Source: Gordonia sp. SID5947 (GTDB lineage: Bacteria > Actinomycetota > Actinomycetes > Mycobacteriales > Mycobacteriaceae). From it: a stretch of 64,000 nucleotides of DNA. Location of the stretch: assembly GCF_009862785.1 (NCBI RefSeq), contig NZ_WWHU01000001.1, positions 1,674,001 to 1,738,000 of the forward strand, given 5' to 3'. The notes under the pieces are model-generated. The model did no database searches. It was not told the DNA's origin and saw nothing but the letters and a program-made list of their open reading frames with translations. Positions 9,955-18,529 of the stretch are shown here, piece by piece. Position 1 is the stretch's first letter, and every line of letters starts with the position of its first letter. The position numbers were made by a program, and so were the translations under genes.

Positions 9955-10281
9955 TCAATCTGTGCCCAACGGATCGATTGACGTCGCCAGCCACAGGATG
10001 AGTGTGCCGGTGGCCGCCATCGCCGCGACATCGAAGAAACGCCCTCTGACCTGGAGAAGACCCGCTCGCGACGACGGGATCAGGGCCCGTAGGACCGCCC
10101 CGAGCAGCAGCGCCGATCCGAAGACGAATGCGCCACGCCGCCACCGGTCGAACAAGACCAGGATCGCGGCCACCAGCAGGCCCAGCAATACGACGAAGTA
10201 CGGGATCTGAACCAGATACCGCCTGACCTGCCGTGCGTGCCGAATCCGCTCCACACGGCCGGCAGCACTCGTCCCGGTCAC
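9955..10281 (-). CDS. DUF3017 membrane protein
   Basis: This 108-residue protein has three hydrophobic helices (about 25-43, 50-66 and 86-101) separated by basic loops such as RYLVQIPY and [15 protein letters not shown]. That layout and its position directly after folD match the actinobacterial DUF3017 family (Rv3355c in M. tuberculosis). No biochemical role is known. Its start overlaps the folD stop by four bases (ATGA), so the two are translationally coupled. Confidence 0.82.
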   Translation of the reverse strand: MTGTSAAGRVERIRHARQVRRYLVQIPYFVVLLGLLVAAILVLFDRWRRGAFVFGSALLLGAVLRALIPSSRAGLLQVRGRFFDVAAMAATGTLILWLATSIDPLGTD

Positions 10282-11156
10282 CCGAGAGGCCCCGACCCGC
10301 TGCGCCCGGCGAGTTCGGCTTCTGCCCGTTCCACCACGTTGACGAGCAGAAACGCGCGGGTGAGCGGCCCGACACCGCCGGGGTTGGGCGACACGTGGCC
10401 CGCCACATCCCAGACATCCGGCGCGACGTCGCCGGTGAGCCCGGACTCGGTCCGGCTGACCCCGACGTCGATGACCGCCGCGCCCGGCTTCACCATGTCC
10501 TTGGTGATGAGATGCGGCACACCTGCGGCGGCGATCACGATGTCGGCCCGGGCGACCTCAGACGCGAGGTCGGCGGTGCCGGTGTGACAGAGCGTGACGG
10601 TCGCGTTCTCGCTGCGCCGGGTCAGGAGCAGACCGATCGGTCGTCCGATGGTGACGCCGCGTCCGACCACGGTCACCCGCGCGCCGTTGATGGGGATGTC
10701 GTATCGCCGCAGCAGGTGGACGATGCCGCGCGGAGTGCACGGCAGCGTCGACTCCTTGCCGAGCACCAGACGCCCGAGGTTGATCGGATGGAGACCATCG
10801 GCATCCTTCGACGGATCGATGCGCTCCAAGGCGGCGTTCTCGTCGAGATGGCGCGGAAGCGGCAGTTGGACGATGTAGCCGGTGCAGCTCGGGTCCCCGT
10901 TCAGCTCGTCGATCGCCGCGTTCAGTTCCTCGGTGGTCGCGTCCGCTGGCAGATCCTTACGGATCGAGGCCACGCCGATACGGGCGCAGTCGGCGTGCTT
11001 GCCCTTCACGTAGGACTGCGAGCCGGGATCATCCCCGACCAGCACGGTGCCGAGACCGGGCATGATGCCCTCGGCACGCAACTTCTCCACCCGCACGCCG
11101 AGATCGTCGAAGATCTCGTCACGAGTGACCTTGCCGTCGAGTCGTATAGCGCTCAC
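10278..11156 (-). CDS. folD: methylenetetrahydrofolate dehydrogenase / methenyl-THF cyclohydrolase
   Basis: This 292-residue bifunctional enzyme interconverts methylene-, methenyl- and formyl-tetrahydrofolate. Seen motifs are [14 protein letters not shown] with the catalytic lysine, [25 protein letters not shown], the NADP loop around [13 protein letters not shown] and the closing [12 protein letters not shown]. The GTG at 11156 starts [15 protein letters not shown], which lines up with the family N-terminus; an ATG six codons earlier is possible but less likely. It overlaps the DUF3017 gene downstream and is divergent from the PLP enzyme. Only 44 bases lie between the two starts, so there is no room for a leader riboswitch. 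Confidence 0.95.
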   Translation of the reverse strand: MSAIRLDGKVTRDEIFDDLGVRVEKLRAEGIMPGLGTVLVGDDPGSQSYVKGKHADCARIGVASIRKDLPADATTEELNAAIDELNGDPSCTGYIVQLPLPRHLDENAALERIDPSKDADGLHPINLGRLVLGKESTLPCTPRGIVHLLRRYDIPINGARVTVVGRGVTIGRPIGLLLTRRSENATVTLCHTGTADLASEVARADIVIAAAGVPHLITKDMVKPGAAVIDVGVSRTESGLTGDVAPDVWDVAGHVSPNPGGVGPLTRAFLLVNVVERAEAELAGRSGSGPLG

Positions 11157-11200
11157 AGAGATCCATTGTTCCATCTGCCCCGCCGGTACCGTGGGTCGAC

Positions 11201-12160
11201 GTGGAACCATCGACCGACGGGGTGGGTGTCGTCACCCTCGACGACGTCGTCGCCGCCCGCGAGCGGATCTCCGGCGACGTGCGGCGCACGCCGGAGTTCG
11301 CGACTTCGCTCGACACCGTCGACGGTCGCGTCGACGTGGTGTTCAAGCTCGAATACCTCCAGGCTGGTGGCTGCTTCAAGCCCCGCGGCAGCCTCAACGC
11401 GGTGCGGCACGCCCGTGCGGCAGGACAGCTCGACGACGCAGGCATCCTGGTCGCGTCGGGCGGCAACGCCGCGATCGGCGCCGCATGGGCGGCCCGGATC
11501 GCCGGTACCAGCTGCACCGTGGTGGTTCCCGAGACGGCGCCCCAGGTCAAGGTCGACAGCCTGCGCGCACTTGGTGCCGACGTCCGTCAGGTCGGTGACC
11601 GCTACCAGCAGGCCGCCGACGCCGCGGCGGAGATGGCCGGACGAAGCGGCGCTCTCCTGCTGCATGCCTATGACCAACCCGACATCGTGGCCGGCGCGGG
11701 CACGATCGGACTCGAACTCGCCGACGACATCGCCGGTCCGTTGACCACGGTCGTCTGTGTCGGCGGCGGCGGATTGCTCGGCGGGCTGACCGCGGTGCAA
11801 CGGCCGGGCGATCGGATCATCGGCGTCGAGCCGGCCGGTGCGTCGTGCCTGCATCAAGCGTTGGAAGCGGGTCGCCCGGTCCCTGTGGAACTCGACAGTG
11901 TCGCCGCCGATTCCCTCGGCGCCACCCGCCTCGGGGACATCTGCTGGTCGACCATCGCCGGCCGCGCGGTGACCAGCGTGGTGGTCTCGGACGCAGACCT
12001 GATCGCGGCGCGCCGCCATCTGTGGGAAGCCTTCCGCATCCTGGTGGAGCCCGGCACGGCGACCGCAGTCGCCGCGGTGCTCACCGGAGTCGTTCGGCCG
12101 GAACCGGATTCGACATTGTGCGTGGTGCTGTGCGGCGCAAACACCTCGGCGACCATCTGA
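11201..12160 (+). CDS. threonine/serine dehydratase-like PLP enzyme (fold type II)
   Basis: This 319-residue protein has the fold-type II core of threonine dehydratases and serine racemases. FKPRGSLNA carries the PLP lysine near 60, [13 protein letters not shown] replaces the usual SSGNHAQ phosphate/cofactor loop, and GGGGLLGG is the glycine-rich phosphate cup. It lacks the ACT-like regulatory domain of biosynthetic IlvA, so a catabolic or racemase-type role on serine, threonine or a related amino acid is likelier. The SGGN-AA variant suggests a side subfamily. A GTG start at 11201 is divergent from folD. Confidence 0.8.
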   Translation: MEPSTDGVGVVTLDDVVAARERISGDVRRTPEFATSLDTVDGRVDVVFKLEYLQAGGCFKPRGSLNAVRHARAAGQLDDAGILVASGGNAAIGAAWAARIAGTSCTVVVPETAPQVKVDSLRALGADVRQVGDRYQQAADAAAEMAGRSGALLLHAYDQPDIVAGAGTIGLELADDIAGPLTTVVCVGGGGLLGGLTAVQRPGDRIIGVEPAGASCLHQALEAGRPVPVELDSVAADSLGATRLGDICWSTIAGRAVTSVVVSDADLIAARRHLWEAFRILVEPGTATAVAAVLTGVVRPEPDSTLCVVLCGANTSATI

Positions 12161-12234
12161 GCGTTCCGGCCGCGTCGCCGTGTTCGGGCTTCGGCGGAAA
12201 GTGCGTCCAGAAGAACGGACTGCGGCCAGAAGAC

Positions 12235-12240
12235 TAAGAT
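12235..12240 (+). promoter_or_regulatory. -10 element (TAAGAT) for a probably leaderless trmL mRNA
   Basis: TAAGAT lies nine bases before the trmL ATG, and there is no purine-rich ribosome site. Transcription starting seven bases after the hexamer would begin within about three bases of the start codon, as in common actinobacterial leaderless genes. Confidence 0.5.
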
Positions 12241-12249
12241 GACCTGACC

Positions 12250-12714
12250 ATGTTCCGCATCATGTTCTATCAGCCGTGCATCCCACCCAACACCGGGAAC
12301 GCGATCCGTCTTGCCGCCAACACCGGCTGCGAACTGCATCTCATCGAGCCACTCGGATTCAGCATGTCCGATGCGCAGGTCAAACGCGCCGGCCTGGACT
12401 ATCACGAGATGGCCACGGTCACAGTGCATCCCAATCTGGCGACCGCATGGACCACACTCGAGCCCGAGCGCGTCTTCGCGTTCACCGCGCACGCATCCCG
12501 CTACCACACGGATGTCGACTACCGACCCGGGGATGTCTTGTTGTTCGGGCCCGAACCGACCGGACTGCCCGACGACGTACTCGCCGAACCTGAGGTGACC
12601 GACCGGGTCCGGATACCCATGCTGGCGGGGCGTCGGTCACACAACCTCGCAAACGCCGCGAGCATCGTCGTCTACGAGGCGTGGCGGCAGAACGGATTCA
12701 GCGGAGCGGTCTGA
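12250..12714 (+). CDS. trmL: tRNA (cytidine/uridine-34 2'-O)-methyltransferase, SPOUT family
   Basis: This 154-residue protein is the compact length of TrmL. It begins with FYQPCIPPNTGNAIRLAANT, contains LLFGPEPTGLPDD and ends with IPMLAGRRSHNLANAASIVVYEAW, which are the three SPOUT motifs forming the trefoil-knot AdoMet site. The family methylates the wobble ribose of certain leucine tRNAs. In M. tuberculosis the syntenic gene is Rv3366. It converges with the DUF167 gene. Confidence 0.92.
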   Translation: MFRIMFYQPCIPPNTGNAIRLAANTGCELHLIEPLGFSMSDAQVKRAGLDYHEMATVTVHPNLATAWTTLEPERVFAFTAHASRYHTDVDYRPGDVLLFGPEPTGLPDDVLAEPEVTDRVRIPMLAGRRSHNLANAASIVVYEAWRQNGFSGAV

Positions 12715-12735
12715 CCGCCGCGCTGGTGCTCCCGG

Positions 12736-12966
12736 TCAGCTGTCGATCCGGAATCGCTTGGTCCGTGCAGTGGCACCACCGACGAGCGCGATCTTCCGTT
12801 TGGGCACACCGAGATGATCGGCGAGGATCGCCGCGACAGCTTTGTTCGCCCGACCCTCGACCGCCGGTTCACGCACGAAGACGGTGACCGAACCGTCGGG
12901 CCCGGTCTCCACCAGCGGCCCCTTGCGACTACTCGGCTTCACGGTCACCACGATCTGCCTCGGCAT
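12736..12966 (-). CDS. DUF167 / YggU-family protein
   Basis: This 76-residue protein begins PRQIVVTVKPSSRKGPLVE and contains VREPAVEGRANKAVAAILADHLGVPKRKI, the hallmark of the DUF167 (YggU) family. The ATG at 12966 is preceded by AAGGGGG. It lies 14 bases downstream of dnaE2 on the same strand and may be read through from the SOS promoter. No function has been established for the family. Confidence 0.88.
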   Translation of the reverse strand: MPRQIVVTVKPSSRKGPLVETGPDGSVTVFVREPAVEGRANKAVAAILADHLGVPKRKIALVGGATARTKRFRIDS

Positions 12967-12980
12967 CGCCGCCCCCTTGT

Positions 12981-15900
12981 CTATTGCCAATCCCTGGAAC
13001 GAGATCCCACTCGAAGGTCCAGGCGCTGCAGACGCTCTGCCACCACTGTCACCGCCCCTTCGGCGTTCTGCACGGTGCCACGGATCAGCAATGCCGATGC
13101 CGAGTGTGCCAGATTTCGATGTCGGGTCCACAACCCCACCGAGCAGACGACGTTCACCATGCCGGTTTCGTCCTCGAGATTGATGAATGTCACACCCGAT
13201 GCGGTGGCCGGACGCTGCCGGTGGGTCACCGCACCGGCCACGGTGACGCGCGATCCGTCTGCGACGGACAGCAATCCGTCGGCCGGGACCACTCCCATCG
13301 CGGCCAGGCGCGGACGGAGGAACTGGGTGGGATAGGACGTCGGGGTGATACCGGTCGCCCAGGCATCCGTCGCTGCCAGCTCGATCTCCGACAGTCCCGG
13401 CAGGGCCGGTGTGCGTGCGGACGACTCGAGTGCCAGCTGATCCGATCGCACCGTCGCGGCGGCACCCGCCTCCCACAGGGCCTGCCGGCGACTCATCCCG
13501 AAGCCTGCGAACGCCCCGGCACCCGCGAGCCCCTCGAGCTGATGCACCGTCAGCTCTGCCCGACGGGACACGTCCGTCACGTCCCGATAACCACCGCCAC
13601 GGTCACGACATTCGACGATCCGCGCAGCGACATCGTCCCCGATCCCACGAATCCCGCCGAGTCCCAACCTGACCTCGAGTCCGTCGTTCTCCAGGGTCGC
13701 ATCGGCCAGCGACAGGTTGATGTCCGGCCGATGTACGACGACGCCGTGTCTGCGCGCATCCGCGACCAACGATTGCGGCGAGTAGAACCCCATCGGCTGG
13801 GCACGCAGCAATGCCGCGCAGAACGCCGCCGGATGGTGGAGCTTGAACCACGACGAGTAGAAGACCAGGGACGCGAAACTCTGCGAATGACTTTCCGGGA
13901 AACCGAAATTCGCGAACGCCGCCATCTTCTCGAAGATCCGGTCCGCCATCTCGCCGGAGATGCCGTGCTCCTCCTCCATTCCCTCGTAAAAACGCTTGCG
14001 CAGGCGCTCCATCCGCTCGGGTGACCGCTTGGAGCCCATCGCACGGCGTAACTGGTCGGCCTCGGTGGCATCGAATCCGGCCACATCGACCGCGAGTTGC
14101 ATCAACTGTTCCTGGAACAGCGGCACCCCCAGTGTGCGATCGAGCGCCTTGCGCATCGACGGGTGTTCCACCGTCGCCTCCTCCGCCCCGTTGCGTCGAC
14201 GGATGTAGGGATGCACCGAACCGCCCTGAATCGGCCCGGGGCGGATCAATGCCACCTCGACCACCAGGTCATAGAACGTTCGTGGCTTCAACCGCGGCAA
14301 GGTTGCCATCTGTGCGCGCGACTCCACCTGGAACACGCCGACCGAGTCGGCCCGGCACAGCATGTCGTAGACGGCCGTCTCGGTCAGATCCAAGGCGGCC
14401 AGGTCGACCTCGATGCCCTTGTGTTCGGCAACCAGATCGATGGCGTAGTGCAGCGCCGACAGCATACCGAGGCCGAGGAGATCGAACTTCACGAGACCTA
14501 TTGCGGCACAGTCATCCTTGTCCCATTGCAAGACGCTCCGGTTCTCCATCCGCGCCCATTCCGTCGGGCATACGTCCGCGATGGGCCGGTCACAGATCAC
14601 CATCCCTCCGGAGTGGATACCCAAATGTCTTGGCATACCGAGAATCTCGCCTGCGAGATCGATGACGTCACCGGGAGCCTCGTCAGGTGCCTTGCTCCAT
14701 GCGTCCTGCTGCCCGGTGGCATAACCCAGTGCGCGTGCCATGTCACGGACCGCGGATTTGCCACGGTAGGTGATGACATTGGCGACCTGCGCACTGTAAT
14801 CGCGGCCGTAACGTCGATAGACGTATTGGATCGCCTCTTCTCTCCGGTCCGATTCGATGTCGACGTCTATGTCGGGGGGACCGTCTCGTTCCGGCGACAG
14901 GAATCGCTCGAACAAGAGCTTGTTCGCGACCGGGTCGACGTTGGTGATGCCCAGCGCGTAACAGACCGCCGAGTTGGCGGCACTGCCCCGTCCCTGACAC
15001 AGGATGTCGTTGCGCCTGCAGAAGTTCACGATGTCGGCGACCACGAGGAAGTAGCCGGGAAAGGTGAGGGTCTCGATGATGGCGAGTTCGTGTTCGATCT
15101 GCCGGTACGCCTGCGGGTGCGTGCCGGGGGTGCCATACCGACGCAACGCGCCGTCCATGGTCTGTTCCCGCAACCAGCTGATCTCGGTGTGACCGTCGGG
15201 AACATCGAACGGGGGCAACTGCGGCGCGATCAGCCCCAGCTGAAAAGCGCAGTCAGCGGCCACCCCGACCGTGTTGTCGATCGCGTCCGGATGGCCGATC
15301 AGCAACCGGGACATCTCGTCACCACTGCGCAGATGTGCACCACCGACGCCGGGCAGCCAGCCCTCGATGGTCTCGATGTCCGTCCTCGCCCGAACCGCCG
15401 CAACCGCTGTCGCGAGCCTACGGCGTCGTGGTCCGGCGAAGTGCGCCCCGGTGGTCGCCACCGTCGTCAACCCCAGTTCGGCGGCCAGGCCGGCCAGGAT
15501 CGCATTGCGCTCGTCGTCCTCGGGCAAACCCTGGGCGGTGAGTTCCACCGCGACGTCGTCGCGACCGTAGCGGTCCACCAGGTCGGTCAATGCGAGCCGC
15601 GCAGCCCCGGGCCCGCTCCTCTCGAGCGCGCGCCGGACGGCCCCCTTGCGACACCCGGTGAGTATCAGCCAATGGCCGCCGCCCTTGTCCGGCAGCCGTT
15701 CCCGGTCATAGCGCAGCAGTCCCTTCTCCCCTGCGACCATATGTGCGTCCGCGATGGTCCGGGACAGTCGCCGATACCCCTCGCTGTCGCGGGCAAGGAC
15801 GATCAGGTGCTCTCCCGGCGGGTCCGGAACACCGGTCCGCGTGACGTCGGGCTCCAGGGAGAGTTCGGCACCGAACACCGTGGGCATACCGAATTCCCTT

Positions 15901-16253
15901 GCCGCCTCGGCAAATCGAACGAGTCCGTAGAAACCGTCGTGATCGGTGACGGCGAGGGCCTCCAGATCGAGTCGCTGAGCCTCCTCGACCATTTCCTCCG
16001 GCATCGAGGCACCGTCGAGGAAGCTGTAGGAGCTGTGCGCGTGGAGTTCGGCATACCGCACGGACGATCGCCGGCGTTCGACGCTCTCGGGGCGGTAGGC
16101 ACCCCGCTTTCGCGACCACGCTGGGCTGTCGTTGCCATCCCCGGAATTGTCACCGGGGCCGAACGCCTCCGCCGGCCGCCCCGGGCCCGGCGCCCGACCG
16201 GAGAGCACCCGCTCCAACTCCGACCACGTCGGTGGCCCCTGGTCCCATCCCAC
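12981..16253 (-). CDS. dnaE2: error-prone DNA polymerase III alpha-like subunit DnaE2 (ImuC)
   Basis: This 1090-residue C-family polymerase has an N-terminal PHP domain (ELHAHSSYSFLDGAS, ALAVTDHDGFYG), the palm (CQGRGSAANSAVCYALG and PDIDVDIESDRREE with catalytic aspartates), fingers, a helix-hairpin-helix region near GIRGIGDDVAARI and a C-terminal OB fold. It is shorter than replicative DnaE1 and lacks the usual C-terminal tau-binding tail, as expected for DnaE2. It performs damage-induced mutagenic translesion synthesis together with ImuA' and ImuB, both encoded about 6-8 kb away. A perfect LexA box lies 13 bases upstream of the ATG at 16253, so the gene is under SOS control. Confidence 0.96.
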   Translation of the reverse strand: MGWDQGPPTWSELERVLSGRAPGPGRPAEAFGPGDNSGDGNDSPAWSRKRGAYRPESVERRRSSVRYAELHAHSSYSFLDGASMPEEMVEEAQRLDLEALAVTDHDGFYGLVRFAEAAREFGMPTVFGAELSLEPDVTRTGVPDPPGEHLIVLARDSEGYRRLSRTIADAHMVAGEKGLLRYDRERLPDKGGGHWLILTGCRKGAVRRALERSGPGAARLALTDLVDRYGRDDVAVELTAQGLPEDDERNAILAGLAAELGLTTVATTGAHFAGPRRRRLATAVAAVRARTDIETIEGWLPGVGGAHLRSGDEMSRLLIGHPDAIDNTVGVAADCAFQLGLIAPQLPPFDVPDGHTEISWLREQTMDGALRRYGTPGTHPQAYRQIEHELAIIETLTFPGYFLVVADIVNFCRRNDILCQGRGSAANSAVCYALGITNVDPVANKLLFERFLSPERDGPPDIDVDIESDRREEAIQYVYRRYGRDYSAQVANVITYRGKSAVRDMARALGYATGQQDAWSKAPDEAPGDVIDLAGEILGMPRHLGIHSGGMVICDRPIADVCPTEWARMENRSVLQWDKDDCAAIGLVKFDLLGLGMLSALHYAIDLVAEHKGIEVDLAALDLTETAVYDMLCRADSVGVFQVESRAQMATLPRLKPRTFYDLVVEVALIRPGPIQGGSVHPYIRRRNGAEEATVEHPSMRKALDRTLGVPLFQEQLMQLAVDVAGFDATEADQLRRAMGSKRSPERMERLRKRFYEGMEEEHGISGEMADRIFEKMAAFANFGFPESHSQSFASLVFYSSWFKLHHPAAFCAALLRAQPMGFYSPQSLVADARRHGVVVHRPDINLSLADATLENDGLEVRLGLGGIRGIGDDVAARIVECRDRGGGYRDVTDVSRRAELTVHQLEGLAGAGAFAGFGMSRRQALWEAGAAATVRSDQLALESSARTPALPGLSEIELAATDAWATGITPTSYPTQFLRPRLAAMGVVPADGLLSVADGSRVTVAGAVTHRQRPATASGVTFINLEDETGMVNVVCSVGLWTRHRNLAHSASALLIRGTVQNAEGAVTVVAERLQRLDLRVGSRSRDWQ

Positions 16254-16265
16254 CGATCAAGTCTA

Positions 16266-16281
16266 TCGAACATGTGTTCGA
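16266..16281. promoter_or_regulatory. LexA SOS box of dnaE2 (perfect)
   Basis: TCGAACATGTGTTCGA is an exact match to the actinobacterial SOS box (TCGAAC-N4-GTTCGA) and a full palindrome. It lies 13 bases in front of the dnaE2 start, where LexA would block transcription until DNA damage triggers its cleavage. Confidence 0.95.
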
Positions 16282-16307
16282 CAGACCAGCGTGGGCGGCT
16301 CTCGCCG

Positions 16308-16814
16308 TCAGACGCCGAACGCCGGCGGGTACTCGATCACGCCGGAGGGGATCGGCCGATCCGGGTCGAGGGACAGGTACATCAAGGCCTCGTCGGGAAC
16401 CTCGAACGAAGCCGCGATCCCCGCGTCGGAGGCACGCCGGAATCCGAAGCGTGGATAGAACTCCGGATGCCCGAGCACCACCACCAGATTCTCGGCGACT
16501 CGCTCACGTGCCTCGCTCAACGCATATGCGGTGACCTCGGTGCCCACGCCACGGTTCTGCCACCCCGGTGCCACCGCACAGGGCGCCAGGGCCAGCGCCA
16601 CGTGTCCGCCCACCCGGCAGCGTGTCAGCAACGCGTACCCGACGACGCCTTCGCCGGCATCGGTCGCCACCACCGAGAGGCCCGGAATCCAGACCTCCGG
16701 CTCCCGGCGCAGTGCATCGACGAGATCCGCCTCGTCCGACCGCCCGAACGCCGCACCGATCACCTCGCGAATCGCCGCGACATCACTCTCGGCCTCTGCC
16801 CGGCACTCAGCCAT
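16308..16814 (-). CDS. GNAT-family N-acetyltransferase (YhbS-like)
   Basis: This 168-residue protein shows the GNAT acetyl-CoA signature APGWQNRGVGTEVTAYAL and the HPEFYPRFGF segment typical of the YhbS-like branch, preceded by VVGYALLTRC and LALAPCAV strands. Members acetylate small molecules or protein N-termini; the substrate is not readable. Its start overlaps the end of the cupin gene by eight bases, so it is the last gene of a three-gene unit with DUF4267 and the cupin. It precedes dnaE2 on the same strand, but the SOS box lies between them. Confidence 0.87.
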   Translation of the reverse strand: MAECRAEAESDVAAIREVIGAAFGRSDEADLVDALRREPEVWIPGLSVVATDAGEGVVGYALLTRCRVGGHVALALAPCAVAPGWQNRGVGTEVTAYALSEARERVAENLVVVLGHPEFYPRFGFRRASDAGIAASFEVPDEALMYLSLDPDRPIPSGVIEYPPAFGV

Positions 16815-17313
16815 CGCTGCGCCTCATCGCCTGTCGCTCCTGCCACCACTGCGGCGCGTCGACGAAGTGGTTGTCGTATTCGTCCTGGACCGCCGCGAGC
16901 TCTTCGAGGGTCGCCTCGCCGGCCTGTATCCGTGCGAGCAACCGGAAGTACTCGAACCGTTCGACTCCGGGCGTCAGCACGATCAGCACCCGAACCGAGG
17001 TCTCCGGGGTCGCGCCGAACGCGTGTGGCATCAACTTGGGGACCACCAGGGTTTCCCCGGCACCGACACTGACGATCCTATCGCCCGCCATCACCCTGAG
17101 CTCTCCGTCGAGAATGTGGAACATCTCCGCGGATCGCCGGTGGAAGTGCGGCGCCGCACCATCGGCGCCGGCCCGCAACCGAACCTCGAGCATGCTGAGC
17201 GCGTCGTCGGTGTCCGATGCATCGAAGAGCAGATGCATCGACGCTTCGCCGGTCCCCACCACCTCGTGGTCGGGCCCACGGATCTCGGGGGTCGGTCCGG
17301 TGTTCTCGGTCAT
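16807..17313 (-). CDS. cupin-domain protein
   Basis: This 168-residue protein is a single small beta-barrel cupin. APHFHRRSAEMFHILDGELRV matches cupin motif 1 (HxH...E...G) and VPKLMPHAFGA provides the motif-2 histidine, so a metal site is likely complete. The C-terminal third is helical (YFRLLARIQAGEAT, DEYDNHFVDAPQWWQER). The ATG at 17313 lies nine bases from AAGGAG; an in-frame ATG at 17322 directly abuts that site and is less likely. It lies between DUF4267 and GNAT genes in one unit facing a TetR regulator. The substrate is unknown; quercetinase-like dioxygenases have similar architecture. Confidence 0.82.
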   Translation of the reverse strand: MTENTGPTPEIRGPDHEVVGTGEASMHLLFDASDTDDALSMLEVRLRAGADGAAPHFHRRSAEMFHILDGELRVMAGDRIVSVGAGETLVVPKLMPHAFGATPETSVRVLIVLTPGVERFEYFRLLARIQAGEATLEELAAVQDEYDNHFVDAPQWWQERQAMRRSDG

Positions 17314-17344
17314 CAGATCCATCTCCTTGTCTCGTTTCGGTAGG

Positions 17345-17716
17345 TCAGACGAACAACAGAACTGCGGCCACGACGAGCGCCAGCGCCGTTACGCCGTGGA
17401 TGGCGAATGCCGCTCTCCGATCCCCACCATTGGACAGGACCACCCCCATGTCACCCAGTGGAATCCCAGCGATCACAAGCACAAGCAGTGCGAGTTGATC
17501 TCGAGCGGCGAACGTGAACACGATCACCAGCAGGCCGGTGACGACATCGCGGACGCCTTTGACCTGCCACCAGCCCCGCGCCTCCGGCGCGGGACTCACC
17601 CGAAGACCGAAGCCGGCCGCGTTCTTCTCGTTCCTCGCCAGATAGGCAGCTCCGATCGCGATGATGCCAAGGGCGCCGGTCCAACTGATGACGAGCCCGA
17701 TCCAGGTGGTGACCAT
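17345..17716 (-). CDS. DUF4267 small membrane protein
   Basis: This 123-residue protein has four predicted helices (about 4-24, 55-70, 73-90 and 103-121), with RNEKNAAGFGL and WWQVKGVRDVVTGLL between them. That fits the DUF4267 family of DoxX-like four-helix membrane proteins. GGAAGG precedes the ATG at 17716. It is the first gene of the DUF4267-cupin-GNAT unit and is divergent from a TetR regulator 81 bases away, its likely controller. No function is known. Confidence 0.8.
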   Translation of the reverse strand: MVTTWIGLVISWTGALGIIAIGAAYLARNEKNAAGFGLRVSPAPEARGWWQVKGVRDVVTGLLVIVFTFAARDQLALLVLVIAGIPLGDMGVVLSNGGDRRAAFAIHGVTALALVVAAVLLFV

Positions 17717-17797
17717 GCATTCGACCTTCCGTTTGAATAATTTCTAACAACGATAGACTAATGATGATCCAGAACCTATCAGTGATATGGTTCCGTC
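17717..17797. promoter_or_regulatory. divergent TetR / DUF4267 promoter region
   Basis: This 81-base AT-rich spacer holds both promoters. TATGGT at 17786-17791 lies seven bases before the TetR GTG, implying a leaderless transcript. GATAG (17752) and CTATC (17776) form a spaced inverted repeat that could be part of the operator, but it is short. Confidence 0.45.
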
Positions 17798-18373
17798 GTG
17801 GGAGTTCGAGAACGCAAGGCACGGGACCGGCAGGTTCGCGAACGCAAGATCATCGACTGCGCCCGAGCCATCGCCGAGGAGGAGGGCTGGGCTGCGGTAA
17901 CCACCCGGCGCCTCGCCGGCGAGATCGAGTACAGCCCACCCGTGCTCTACGGCCACTTTCCGGACGGGCGCGACGGCATCGTGAGTGCGGTCGCGCTCGC
18001 CGGATTCACCGAATTCACGCGCCTCATGCGACATGCGCTCGATGAGGCCGGGCCAACTGATCGCCTCAGCGCCTTCATCGACGCCTATCTGTCCTTTGCG
18101 GCGGCGAACCCCGCCACCTATGAGGCGATGTTCTCGATGCAGCTCGAGGTCCGATTCGCACATGACTCAACCCCTGCCGAACTGCGGGCGGCATTCGACG
18201 TCCTCGTCGACGCCCTCGGCAGTGATCAAATCGGAGACGCAGGCACCCGCGCCGAGTTGTTGTGGAGCGCCCTCCACGGCATGTCGGTCCTCACGCGTGG
18301 GCACCGACTGAGTCCCGAAAATCAGCGCAGACGTGTCGATGCGCTCGCCGGACTGTTCCATTCAGGGCCCTAG
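17798..18373 (+). CDS. TetR/AcrR-family transcriptional regulator
   Basis: This 191-residue protein has a basic N-terminus (RERKARDRQVRERKIIDCA) and the TetR helix-turn-helix (AVTTRRLAGEIEYSPPVLYGHFPDG, about 37-62). The C-terminal ligand domain contains NPATYEAMFSMQ and ELLWSALHGMSVL, as in the WHG/TetR_C_33 type. Divergent orientation suggests that it represses the DUF4267-cupin-GNAT unit and probably itself. The GTG start is probably leaderless. The inducer is unknown. Confidence 0.88.
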   Translation: MGVRERKARDRQVRERKIIDCARAIAEEEGWAAVTTRRLAGEIEYSPPVLYGHFPDGRDGIVSAVALAGFTEFTRLMRHALDEAGPTDRLSAFIDAYLSFAAANPATYEAMFSMQLEVRFAHDSTPAELRAAFDVLVDALGSDQIGDAGTRAELLWSALHGMSVLTRGHRLSPENQRRRVDALAGLFHSGP

Positions 18374-18529
18374 AACGCCCCCGGACACACTCCGCGACCC
18401 GCCCGGCCAACCGAATGTTGCCATTCGTCAATGTAAATGTCACGCTGGGTAGAAACCGGCTCCTTACCGTCAAGTAAGAACTGAGTCGCGCTGGTCGACG
18501 TCACGCTCCAAAGATCGGACACCACAGCC

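Noticed and set aside
11157..11200. A ZTP (pfl) riboswitch upstream of folD
   Set aside because: Only 44 bases separate the folD and divergent dehydratase starts, too short for the motif, and no pfl signature is seen.
14097..17072. A 991-codon open frame on the plus strand opposite dnaE2
   Set aside because: It is antisense to a fully recognisable polymerase gene. Long open antisense frames are expected in high-GC DNA, and its translation has no recognisable domain.
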